From Limimonas halophila (lineage in GTDB: Bacteria > Pseudomonadota > Alphaproteobacteria > Kiloniellales > Rhodovibrionaceae): a stretch of DNA of 53,989 nt. The first letter of the stretch is position 1. The number at the start of each line of letters is the position of its first letter. This document shows, one piece after another, positions 1 to 13,284 of the stretch. The stretch covers positions 2,501 through 56,489 of the forward strand of contig NZ_FNCE01000012.1 of the NCBI RefSeq assembly GCF_900100655.1. Reading direction: 5' to 3'. A program made the position numbers and the translations under genes. The notes under the pieces were generated by a model. It ran no database searches. It was not told where the DNA came from and worked only from the letters and a program-made list of their open reading frames with translations.

Positions 1-143
1 CGGGGGTCAAGCGGCGAACATCGCAGCCGGCCACGCTCGCATCGGGCGGCTGAACTTGGTGCCGTCACCTCGGTGACCATCGGGCCCTGGTTCGGTTGGC
101 CGCTCAGAGGTGCGAACAGACGCGATCAAACACGCTGGTGTTT
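1..143 (+). other. 16S-23S rRNA spacer, upstream part
   Basis: This is sequence upstream of tRNA-Ala in what must be an rRNA operon spacer. No 16S end and no tRNA-Ile is visible in these 143 bases. In alphaproteobacteria tRNA-Ile usually lies between 16S and tRNA-Ala, so if present it is outside the window. I see no coding signal. Confidence 0.7.
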
Positions 144-219
144 GGGGGCGTAGCTCAGCTGGGAGAGCACCTGCCTTGCACGCAGGGGGTCGTCGGTTCG
201 AGTCCGGCCGCCTCCACCA
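144..219 (+). tRNA. tRNA-Ala (anticodon TGC)
   Basis: A complete 76-base cloverleaf. The acceptor stem pairs 144-150 with 209-215, and CCA is encoded at 217-219. The anticodon stem is CCTGC/GCAGG with anticodon TGC at 177-179, and the T loop is TTCGAGT. The third acceptor pair is G146-T213, the G3:U70 pair that AlaRS uses for identity, which settles the assignment. It lies upstream of 23S rRNA, the usual position of tRNA-Ala in bacterial rRNA operons. Confidence 0.97.
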
Positions 220-220
220 C

Positions 221-258
221 GGCGGCCGGCAGGGGTTCGAGTCCGGCCGCCTCCACCA
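221..258 (+). repeat. Duplicated 3' end of tRNA-Ala forming a CCA-ended hairpin
   Basis: Positions 234-258 repeat exactly the last 25 bases of the tRNA (195-219: T arm, 3' acceptor strand and CCA) at a 39-base offset. The second copy also has a new 5' partner: GGCGGCCGG at 221-229 pairs perfectly with CCGGCCGCC at 243-251. The RNA could therefore fold as a tRNA-like minihelix ending in TCCACCA. The partner strand does not rebuild the G3:U70 identity pair. It may be a tandem-duplication scar, an attachment-site remnant or a processing decoy. Confidence 0.85.
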
Positions 259-511
259 GACGGCGGCTGGGTGAGCTCGGCGCGTTGCGATAGAGAGAAC
301 ATGCCGCGGGCTGTGGGCTCGCTGGCGTGGCGTCCGGCACAGATGGTGCCGGGTGATCTTGGACATCGTGGATCGGGACGAAGAGCGCGCACGGCTTTCG
401 CGCGTGCGGCCGGGCTGTATGGATCCGGCAGGCAGCGAGGAAAGCGTGTGCGGTGATGAGGCTGAGAGGCGCCTGTCGCGAGGATGGGGTTTACCCCTGT
501 GCGCGGTGGGC
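259..511 (+). other. 16S-23S spacer, downstream part, with left arm of the 23S processing stem
   Basis: This is non-coding spacer. From about 450 to 520 it is largely complementary to sequence after 23S (about 3249-3350). Shared blocks include the GGTGATGAGG, TGGGGTTT and TGTGCGCGG segments and the GGATCAAGC terminal helix. The two arms would form the long RNase III-cleaved stem that excises pre-23S. Nothing else is recognised in the spacer. Confidence 0.65.
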
Positions 512-3258
<2,747 letters not shown>

Positions 3259-3387
3259 CGCCTATCGCCTCAGGCTACCTGCCTGAGACACGCCGCGCAC
3301 AGCGGCAAACCCCACCCCTCGACACATCGCCTCACACCCTCATCACCACACCGCGCGCCCCAACGGGCGGCGCGTGCGCTTGCACGA
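3259..3387 (+). other. 23S-5S spacer with right arm of the processing stem
   Basis: Positions 3259-3350 are the complement of the pre-23S leader and so form the right arm of the processing stem. A local hairpin, CTCAGGC at 3269-3275 with GCCTGAG at 3281-3287 around a 5-base loop, sits just beyond the mature 23S end. No tRNA or coding signal is present. Confidence 0.6.
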
Positions 3388-3502
3388 CCTGGCGGCCATA
3401 GCGGCGGTGAACCACCCGACACCATCCCGAACTCGGCCGTGAAACCCGCCTGCGCCAATGGTACTGCGTTGCAAGGACGTGGGAGAGTAGGTCGCCGCCA
3501 GG
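3388..3502 (+). rRNA. rrf: 5S ribosomal RNA
   Basis: A 115-base 5S rRNA. The terminal helix is CCTGGCGGCC at the 5' end and GCCGCCAGG at the 3' end. The conserved CCCGAACTCGG block (about 3427-3437) and the GAGAGTAGGTCG loop E region (about 3484-3494) are both present. The order and spacing after 23S are as expected. Ends may be off by one to three bases. Confidence 0.95.
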
Positions 3503-3566
3503 TCTTGTAAGCGCACGCCACGCCCGCCATATCCACCTCCGTCCCGATCCACCCCACCATCCCTGC

Positions 3567-3643
<77 letters not shown>

Positions 3644-3649
3644 TCGCCA

Positions 3650-3681
3650 CCAAGCCCTTAGCCCCCTGGCTAAGGGCTTGG
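3650..3681 (+). terminator. Strong hairpin at the end of the rRNA operon
   Basis: A perfect 14-bp inverted repeat (3650-3663 with 3668-3681) with a 4-base CCCT loop begins six bases after tRNA-fMet. It is followed by TGCGTTTGG, with only a short T run. It could serve as the first of two tandem rRNA-operon terminators or as a 3' processing and protection hairpin. Confidence 0.7.
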
Positions 3682-3704
3682 TGCGTTTGGGCTGCGAGAT
3701 GAAG

Positions 3705-3734
3705 CCCTGGGCTTGTATTGGCCCAGGGGTTTTT
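3705..3734 (+). terminator. Rho-independent terminator of the rRNA operon
   Basis: The stem CCCTGGGC (3705-3712) and GCCCAGGG (3721-3728) encloses an 8-base loop and is followed by GTTTTTG. This is a canonical intrinsic terminator, 60 bases beyond tRNA-fMet. The next gene is on the opposite strand, so it ends the rRNA transcript. Confidence 0.85.
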
Positions 3735-3812
3735 GTTTGCTTCCGATGTGCTGGCGAGTGGCCCGCCGCGGATGAGCCGAAAAATCGGTCGTCGGCCGTC
3801 GTACGGGGTCGC

Positions 3813-4682
3813 CTACTCCCCGGTGTCAGTGGCGGTCGTTCGGGAACGAGCCCGCTCCCGGTTGATCGAATACCCGCTGGCCGGCCCGCGAACGGGCTGC
3901 ATCAACATCCGCGGCAACCACAAATCCCCACGCGTGCGGAACTGCTCAATGCCGATCGTCATGCCCTCGTGGCCGTCGCGCGGCTGGGCACGATAGGTCC
4001 CGAGCAGCCGGTCCCACCATGGCAGATTGAAGCCGAAGTTGGAGTTCGTCTCACTCGGATGGATGGAGTGGTGCACGCGGTGCATGTCCGGCGTCACGAC
4101 CAGCAGCCGAAGGATGCGGTCCACGCCGGTCGGGAGACGGATGTTGGCGTGGTTGAACATCGAGGTCGCGTTGAGCAGCACCTCGAAGACGAGCACGGCC
4201 GTGGCGGGCGGACCCAGCGCCGCCACCACGGCCAGCTTGAGCCCCATGGAGAGCAGGATCTCTACGGGGTGAAACCGCAACCCGGTGGAAACGTCGAACT
4301 CTAGATCGGCGTGATGCATGCGGTGCAGCCGCCACAGCGCGGGCACGGCATGGAACATCACGTGCTGCAGGTAGATCGCCAGATCGAGCGCCAGCACCGC
4401 CACCACGAAGGCCAGCCAGTAGGGCACGTCGACGGCGTTGAACAGCCCCCAGCTGTGCTCGCCCGCGAAGACCGCGAGCGTCACCGCGACAAGCGGAAAG
4501 GTCAGGCGCACCAGGATGGTGTCGACCACCACGACGCCGAAGTTGTTGGTCCAGCGGACCAGACGCGGAATTTCGCGCCGCCGGCGTGGTGCAGCCACTT
4601 CCCAAGCGGCCATCGCGACGAGGATGCCCAGGAACACCCCCAGGCGGATCGTCGGCTCATTGGCCAGAAGGATGTCGCGCAT
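3813..4682 (-). CDS. Sterol desaturase / fatty acid hydroxylase superfamily protein
   Basis: A 289-residue integral membrane protein. Hydrophobic segments lie near residues 12-30, 47-72, 86-106 and 145-172. The di-iron histidine clusters of the superfamily are visible: HVMFH (107-111), HRMHH (120-124), FHPVE (138-142), FNHAN (176-180) and HRVHH (201-205). These enzymes use a di-iron centre and O2 to hydroxylate or desaturate a lipid, sterol or carotenoid; the substrate cannot be read from the sequence. The gene follows tal on the same strand after 66 bases, so it could be read from the pyp-pcl-tal transcript, but nothing shows a functional link. The tail after residue 260 is arginine-rich and may be disordered. 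Confidence 0.88.
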   Translation of the reverse strand: MRDILLANEPTIRLGVFLGILVAMAAWEVAAPRRRREIPRLVRWTNNFGVVVVDTILVRLTFPLVAVTLAVFAGEHSWGLFNAVDVPYWLAFVVAVLALDLAIYLQHVMFHAVPALWRLHRMHHADLEFDVSTGLRFHPVEILLSMGLKLAVVAALGPPATAVLVFEVLLNATSMFNHANIRLPTGVDRILRLLVVTPDMHRVHHSIHPSETNSNFGFNLPWWDRLLGTYRAQPRDGHEGMTIGIEQFRTRGDLWLPRMLMQPVRGPASGYSINRERARSRTTATDTGE

Positions 4683-4748
4683 TCCGGGTTTCCTCGACTG
4701 CCGCGGCGAAACGTGTTGCCCGTCTATCTAGAGCGGTCCGGGGCGCCG

Positions 4749-6308
4749 TCATCCGCCGGTCGAGCGCGAGGCACCTCCAGCCGCCAGCCAGTCCGCCACA
4801 TCCGCGATCTCGGGCGAAAGGGGCCGATCGTCGCACAGAAAGCCGCTGCGCGCGCGCACGGCCCCGGCGAGGGCGCGGGACGCGGGCGAGAACCCGCCGT
4901 CGCCCCGAAGACCGCCGCGCAGCTCCACCGCCTGCGTCAGCGCCAGCGCGTGGATGGCGAGCACCCGCCACAGCCGGTTCACCTGATCGCGGGCGTTGCG
5001 GGCGGCGATCGTGCCCATCGTCACCACGTCCTGGTTGTCGCCGTTGGTGGGGATGGTCTGGATCGCCGCCGGTGTGGCCTTCGTCCGCATCTCGGCGACC
5101 AGCGCGGTCGCACTCACCTGCGCGCCCATGAAGCCGCTGTTGAGGCCGGGGTCGCCGCCGGCGAGGAAGGGTGGCAGGTCGCCGTTGCGCGTCGTGTCCG
5201 TCAGGCGCGCCAGCGCGCGTTCGGCGTGCGCGGCCAGCTTGACGGCGACGCTCCCCAGCATGTCGCTCGCATAGGCCACGTGCTGGCCATAGAAGTTGCC
5301 GCCGTGCAGCACATCGCCCGTATCGGGGTCGATGAGCGGGTTGTCCGTGGCGCTTTGCAGCTCGCTGGTGACGAGGCCGTCGTGGTGCGCCAGCGCATCC
5401 AGGGCGGCGCCGAACTCCTGGGGCGCGCAGCGGATGGTGTAGGCGTCCTGGTGGGCCGTTTCCTCGGGCGCGATGTCGTCCAGATGCGGCGGCACGGGCT
5501 CGGCCGGGTGCAGGCGCTCGCTCCCGGCCATGAGCGCATTCAGCCGCTCCAGCGCCCGCCGCTGGCCGTCGTGCGGCCGCGCGGCGCCAAAGCGTTGGTC
5601 GAAGGCGTCGCGCCGCCCGCCGAGCACCTCCGCGTAGATCACCGCCAGGCGCATCGCCGCCTCGACGGCGTTCGCCATGTCCGCGCCGTTGAGCGCGGCG
5701 ATGCCCGTCATCGCGGCGGTGCCGTTGACGAGCGCCAGCCCGTCCTTGCGCTCAAGCTGAAGCGGTTCCAGGCGGGCGCGCGCCAGCGCCTCGGCCGCCG
5801 GCTCGCCGCCCAGCACGCGGCCCTCCCCGATGGCCGCCAGCGCCGTGTGAGCCAGGGGCGTCAGGTCGCCGCTGGCGCCGACCGTGCCCGCCTCGGGCAC
5901 CTCGGGAACGATGTCGGCGTTGAGCATGGCGACGAGATGGTCCGCCACGCCGGGCCGCACGCCGGACCAGCCGCGCGCGAGCGAACTCACCCGCGCGGCG
6001 ATCATCGCGCGCACCGCCTCGCGCGGCAGCGGCGGGCCGACGCCGCTGGCCAGATGGTCGATAAGCCCGCGTTGGAGCCGTTCGCTGTTCTCCGGGGCGA
6101 TGCGGTAGCCGGCGAGGGGGCCGTAGCCCGTGGTGACGCCGTAGATGCGCCGGCCGTCCGCCAGGTGCTCGTCCAGCGCCGCCTCGCTGCGGCGCATGTG
6201 GGCGCGCGCCGCGTCACCCAGATGGGCGCACGCGTGGCCGCGCGCGACCGCTGCCATTGCCGCGGGGTCGACCGCCCCACCCAGGTCCACGATCGGCTGG
6301 CTGCTCAC
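4749..6308 (-). CDS. tal: Tyrosine ammonia-lyase (aromatic amino acid ammonia-lyase family)
   Basis: A 519-residue member of the HAL/PAL/TAL family. It deaminates L-tyrosine to trans-p-coumarate, the PYP chromophore precursor. The MIO prosthetic group forms from the Ala-Ser-Gly triad at 145-147, in GTVGASGDLTPLAH. Tyr56 (IYGVTTGYGP), NGTAAMTG and the later NSGFMGAQ and NQDVV segments are family active-site blocks. The selectivity pair His85-Leu86 (DHLASG) matches the His-Leu of Rhodobacter TAL rather than the Ser-His of histidine lyases or Phe-Leu of phenylalanine lyases, so tyrosine is the likely substrate. Its start overlaps the pcl stop by 4 bases (6305-6308), implying coupled translation. 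No hut genes are nearby, which argues against histidine ammonia-lyase. Confidence 0.93.
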   Translation of the reverse strand: MSSQPIVDLGGAVDPAAMAAVARGHACAHLGDAARAHMRRSEAALDEHLADGRRIYGVTTGYGPLAGYRIAPENSERLQRGLIDHLASGVGPPLPREAVRAMIAARVSSLARGWSGVRPGVADHLVAMLNADIVPEVPEAGTVGASGDLTPLAHTALAAIGEGRVLGGEPAAEALARARLEPLQLERKDGLALVNGTAAMTGIAALNGADMANAVEAAMRLAVIYAEVLGGRRDAFDQRFGAARPHDGQRRALERLNALMAGSERLHPAEPVPPHLDDIAPEETAHQDAYTIRCAPQEFGAALDALAHHDGLVTSELQSATDNPLIDPDTGDVLHGGNFYGQHVAYASDMLGSVAVKLAAHAERALARLTDTTRNGDLPPFLAGGDPGLNSGFMGAQVSATALVAEMRTKATPAAIQTIPTNGDNQDVVTMGTIAARNARDQVNRLWRVLAIHALALTQAVELRGGLRGDGGFSPASRALAGAVRARSGFLCDDRPLSPEIADVADWLAAGGASRSTGG

Positions 6309-7609
6309 GATGCGTCGTCCGCGGGCTCGGTGTGGGAATCGTGGGTCGGCCAGTCGGCCAGCTTGCCCATGCCGGTGCGCGGGATGCGCCGGCCGACGCG
6401 GATGGCGCGCGGCTGCTCCACGCCCGTCAGGCGCTCGGCCGCGTGCGCGGCGACGCGTTCGCCCAGGGCGTGCGGCGCGTCGGGCATCCGGTGCGGCACG
6501 ACGAAGGCCTTCAGGCGGTCGCCCTCGTCCGCGTTCATCGGGCGCACGGCGGCTTCAGCCACTTCGGGATGATCGGCCAGCACGGCGCGCACGCGCTCCG
6601 GGTCCACGTTCGTGCCGGCGACCTGGACCAGCCCGTCGCGCCGGCGGCCCACGGTGAAGTGGCCGGCATCGCGCCATTGCAGCGTGTCGGGCGCCGCCAC
6701 CCTAAGCTCGTTGCCGTCGGCGCGTTCGGCCGTGAGCGTCTCGCCGCTGCTGTCGGCGCGCCAGTGGTCCAGCAGCGCATAAGGCTCGGCCGGGTCGGCG
6801 CGCCAGCCGATGCCGCCGGTTTCCGTCGAGCCGTAAATTTCGAACAGACGCCGCACCGCGCGTTGCGCCGCCGCGCGGGCGGTCGCGGCCGGGCAGGGCG
6901 CGGTCGCGGTGACGCCGTCAACGTTGGCGGGCCAGCGCGCGCCCGTCTCGGCCACCAGGCGCCAGATGTCGGGGATGGCGACCACGAGGTCGCCGCCCGC
7001 GAGCTTGCGGCCGAGCCCGGCGGGCGTGCCGCCGCGCAGGTCCACGACCGGCACGTCCAGCGCGCGCGGCAGCAGCACGGTCCAAATGAAGCCGTAGATG
7101 TGGTGGCGCGGCACCAGCGCGACGACGCGCTGGCGGTCGCGGCACAGCGCGGCCAGCGCTCGCACCTCGCGCCACAGGTCGTCGAGGCGGTGCTCGACCA
7201 CCTTGGGCTCGCCCGTGGTGCCGCCCGTGGTGAAGCCCACGCTGGCGTCGTATTCGCCGAGCGACTCTTCGATCAGATCGAGCCAGCCGCCGAGCGTGCG
7301 CTTCATCAGCAGCGCGTCTTCGATCCCGGTCTCGTAGAGCCGGAAAAAGGTCGCCGCGGCGGTGGCGAGCTGCAGCCGTTCCAGGGAGTCGGCGCCCAGG
7401 CCTCCGTCGTCCAGGCGCACGTCGGCCACCGCCGCCGGCGCGGGCGGCGTTGCCTCTGTGCGAAAGGCGTCCGGCGGCGTGGTACCCGGGCGCAGGCGCT
7501 GCCAGGTTTCCGCAAGCAGGTCGCGCAGCACGGCCGCCGCCGTGGGGCGGTCCCACCACACGGTTGCGGTTTGCGCCCGCCCCCGGGGAGATGCGCCAGC
7601 CTCGGTCAT
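6305..7609 (-). CDS. pcl: p-Coumarate:CoA ligase for PYP chromophore activation
   Basis: A 434-residue member of the ANL (acyl-adenylate) superfamily. The phosphate-binding loop is TTGGTTGEPK. Later adenylation motifs are YGSTETGG and a C-terminal domain with a GRRRDGLVQVAG hinge-like segment, and a PRTGMGK near the end carries the catalytic-lysine position. It is shorter than plant 4-coumarate:CoA ligases, as is known for the PYP-linked bacterial enzyme. The product p-coumaroyl-CoA is the donor that forms the thioester with the PYP cysteine. The gene lies between pyp (16-base gap) and tal (4-base overlap), and that context sets the substrate. Without it one could only say acyl-CoA synthetase. 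Confidence 0.92.
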   Translation of the reverse strand: MTEAGASPRGRAQTATVWWDRPTAAAVLRDLLAETWQRLRPGTTPPDAFRTEATPPAPAAVADVRLDDGGLGADSLERLQLATAAATFFRLYETGIEDALLMKRTLGGWLDLIEESLGEYDASVGFTTGGTTGEPKVVEHRLDDLWREVRALAALCRDRQRVVALVPRHHIYGFIWTVLLPRALDVPVVDLRGGTPAGLGRKLAGGDLVVAIPDIWRLVAETGARWPANVDGVTATAPCPAATARAAAQRAVRRLFEIYGSTETGGIGWRADPAEPYALLDHWRADSSGETLTAERADGNELRVAAPDTLQWRDAGHFTVGRRRDGLVQVAGTNVDPERVRAVLADHPEVAEAAVRPMNADEGDRLKAFVVPHRMPDAPHALGERVAAHAAERLTGVEQPRAIRVGRRIPRTGMGKLADWPTHDSHTEPADDAS

Positions 7610-7625
7610 GGTGCCGGCCAGGCCG

Positions 7626-8003
7626 TTACACGCGCTTGACGAAGATCCAGTAGCTGTCGCCCGCCAGCGCCTTCTTCATATGCACCTTCACCTTCGTCGG
7701 AGTCATCTTGTAGTCGAAGGTGTACTCGAACATCGTGTTCAGATTGCCGCTCTGAACGCCTTCCTTGAAGCGCCCATAGAACTCGTCGGTGTCGGTGCAG
7801 GGGGCGACGTCCTTGAAGAAGTTCTTGCCCACGACCTGACCGGGGTCGCGGCCGGTGATGTCGCCCTCGGCGGCGTTGTACTGCAGAATTTTGCCGTTGC
7901 CGTCGACCTGGATGGCCCCGAAGGCGATCTGGTCCAGGTCCTTGTCGCTCATCTGCTGAAGCTGGTTCTCGATGTCGTCGGAGCCGAAGCGTACCGTCTC
8001 CAT
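7626..8003 (-). CDS. pyp: Photoactive yellow protein (blue-light photoreceptor)
   Basis: A 125-residue PAS-fold protein of exactly the classical PYP length. The photocycle residues are all in place: Tyr42 and Glu46 (phenolate hydrogen bonds), Thr50, Arg52, Cys69 (thioester to p-coumarate, in [11 protein letters not shown]) and Met100. From memory the sequence is closer to the Halorhodospira halophila protein than to Rhodobacter PYPs. ATG at 8001-8003 is chosen because GAGGAGG lies just upstream and the protein then aligns from residue 1; an upstream in-frame ATG would add 31 atypical residues. It is first in the operon pyp-pcl-tal. The 156 bases before it (8004-8159) separate it from ligA, and I cannot identify a clear promoter there. 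No histidine kinase, cyclase or chemoreceptor adjoins it, so its output is unknown. Confidence 0.97.
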   Translation of the reverse strand: METVRFGSDDIENQLQQMSDKDLDQIAFGAIQVDGNGKILQYNAAEGDITGRDPGQVVGKNFFKDVAPCTDTDEFYGRFKEGVQSGNLNTMFEYTFDYKMTPTKVKVHMKKALAGDSYWIFVKRV

Positions 8004-8159
8004 CGTTTCCTCCTCGCGCTCGCGTGGGCTTCGGTTTCGGGTGGCATTGAGACGAATCCAGGCGATTCGCCCACTGCGGGCATGTCTACGCACCACACCG
8101 TTAAGAACTGGTTTGGAGTAGCAGGGTTTTGAAGGGCGAAAATTCGGCGCGGGGGTCCA

Positions 8160-12119
<3,960 letters not shown>

Positions 12120-12962
12120 TCAGATCACCGAGTGCCACACCTTGCCGATCCAGCTGTCGTCATCGGCGCGCTCGGGCGCCAGGTCCTTGCCGGTCAGCAG
12201 CTCGTAGCTGTCCACGTACCACTCACTGGTGGGGAAGTTGTGGCCGAGCACCGAGGCCGTCTTCTGCGCCTCGTCCTTCATGCCCAGCGCCAGGTAGGCT
12301 TCGGTCAGGCGGTGCAGCGCCTCGGGCACGTGGCTGGTGGTCTGGTAGTCCTTCACCACCGCGCGGAAGCGGTTGATGGCGGCCAGATAGTGGCCCTTGT
12401 TCAAGTAGTAGCGCCCGACGGTCATCTCCTTGCCGGCCAGATGGTCCTCCACGAGGTCCATCTTCAGCTCGGCGTCGCGGGCGTACTTGCTGTCCGGGAA
12501 GCGGCGGATGACCTGCTGCAGCGCGTCGCGCGCCTGGCTGGTCATGGACTGGTCGCGGCGCACGTCGCGGATGCGCTCGTAGTAGCTCAGCGCTTTCAGA
12601 TAATAGGCGTAGGCGATGTCCCGGTTGCCCGGGTGCAGCTCGATGAAGCGGTCGAGCGCGTTGATCGCCTCGGTGTAGCTGTTGTTCAGGTAGTGGGCGT
12701 AGGCGGACATCAGCTGCGCCTTGGACGCCCAGACGGAATACGGGTGCTGGCGCTCGACCTCGTCGAAGGTCTTGGCGGCCTTTTTGTACCGTTCCTCGTC
12801 CATGAGGTTCATGGCCGAGTTGTACAACTCGCCCACCGACCCCGGCTCGTACTCGTTGGGATCGTCGTCGCTGGCGCAGCCGGAAAGGGCGAGCGCCGCT
12901 AGCACGACGCCGAGTCCTCCCAGGCGCCGGATGCCGCCGCCGCGGGTCGGGGCGTTCGCCAT
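12120..12962 (-). CDS. bamD: Outer membrane assembly lipoprotein BamD
   Basis: A 280-residue lipoprotein of the BAM complex, which inserts beta-barrel proteins into the outer membrane. The signal sequence ends in a lipobox, LSGC, with lipidated Cys29. TPR-like helical repeats follow (FDEVERQHPYSVWASKAQLMSAY and similar), which contact BamA. ATG at 12960-12962 is used since it gives an ordinary lipoprotein signal; the frame is open further upstream without a plausible start. It sits between ftsZ and recN. In many alphaproteobacteria lpxC lies between ftsZ and bamD; here it is absent. Confidence 0.94.
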   Translation of the reverse strand: MANAPTRGGGIRRLGGLGVVLAALALSGCASDDDPNEYEPGSVGELYNSAMNLMDEERYKKAAKTFDEVERQHPYSVWASKAQLMSAYAHYLNNSYTEAINALDRFIELHPGNRDIAYAYYLKALSYYERIRDVRRDQSMTSQARDALQQVIRRFPDSKYARDAELKMDLVEDHLAGKEMTVGRYYLNKGHYLAAINRFRAVVKDYQTTSHVPEALHRLTEAYLALGMKDEAQKTASVLGHNFPTSEWYVDSYELLTGKDLAPERADDDSWIGKVWHSVI

Positions 12963-13284
12963 GATCGAAACCGCCTCGCCGTGTGTCGTCACGCTTGGGG
13001 TGTCGTCGCGTTTGGGGTGGTGCCGTTGCTTGGGCTGGCGTGTGGCACCAGCAGCCGCCGGTTCACCGTCTGATCGGGCACCCCCGAACGGCGGGGAGCG
13101 TAGTGCCAACCCGGGCGTGCCGCAACCGCCGTCGCGAGCGCGCGCCCGGACGAAAAAGGCGGGCCGGCCGGAGCCGGCCCGCAGGCCCGAACTGCATACG
13201 CGCCGTCGTCGCGCCGTCCCGCCGGGTGGCGGACCGGCGCCCGCAAGCGCCCGTGCGTGGGCACGGGCGATGCCCGTCAAACGA
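12963..13284 (-). other. ftsZ-bamD intergenic region
   Basis: A 322-base GC-rich spacer. It contains the ftsZ terminator (13153-13182) and presumably a bamD promoter in 12963-13150, though I see no convincing -35/-10 pair. It is too short to hold lpxC, and no remnant of lpxC is recognisable. Confidence 0.6.
13153..13182 (-). terminator. Intrinsic terminator at the end of the dcw cluster
   Basis: A perfect 10-bp GC stem (13159-13168 with 13173-13182) has a 4-base loop. On the minus strand it is followed at once by a five-T tract (13153-13157 read as A on plus). It lies about 100 bases beyond the ftsZ stop and separates the dcw transcript from bamD. Confidence 0.85.

Noticed and set aside
195-258. 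attL/attR pair of an integrated element at tRNA-Ala
   Set aside because: The two copies are only 39 bases apart with no integrase nearby, so no element is present. A scar remains possible and is reported as a finding.
4311-6572. Long plus-strand open frame (753 codons) over tal
   Set aside because: It is a GC-rich antisense shadow. The minus strand encodes a clear ammonia-lyase with an intact MIO motif, and the plus frame is Arg/His/Gly-rich with no domain.
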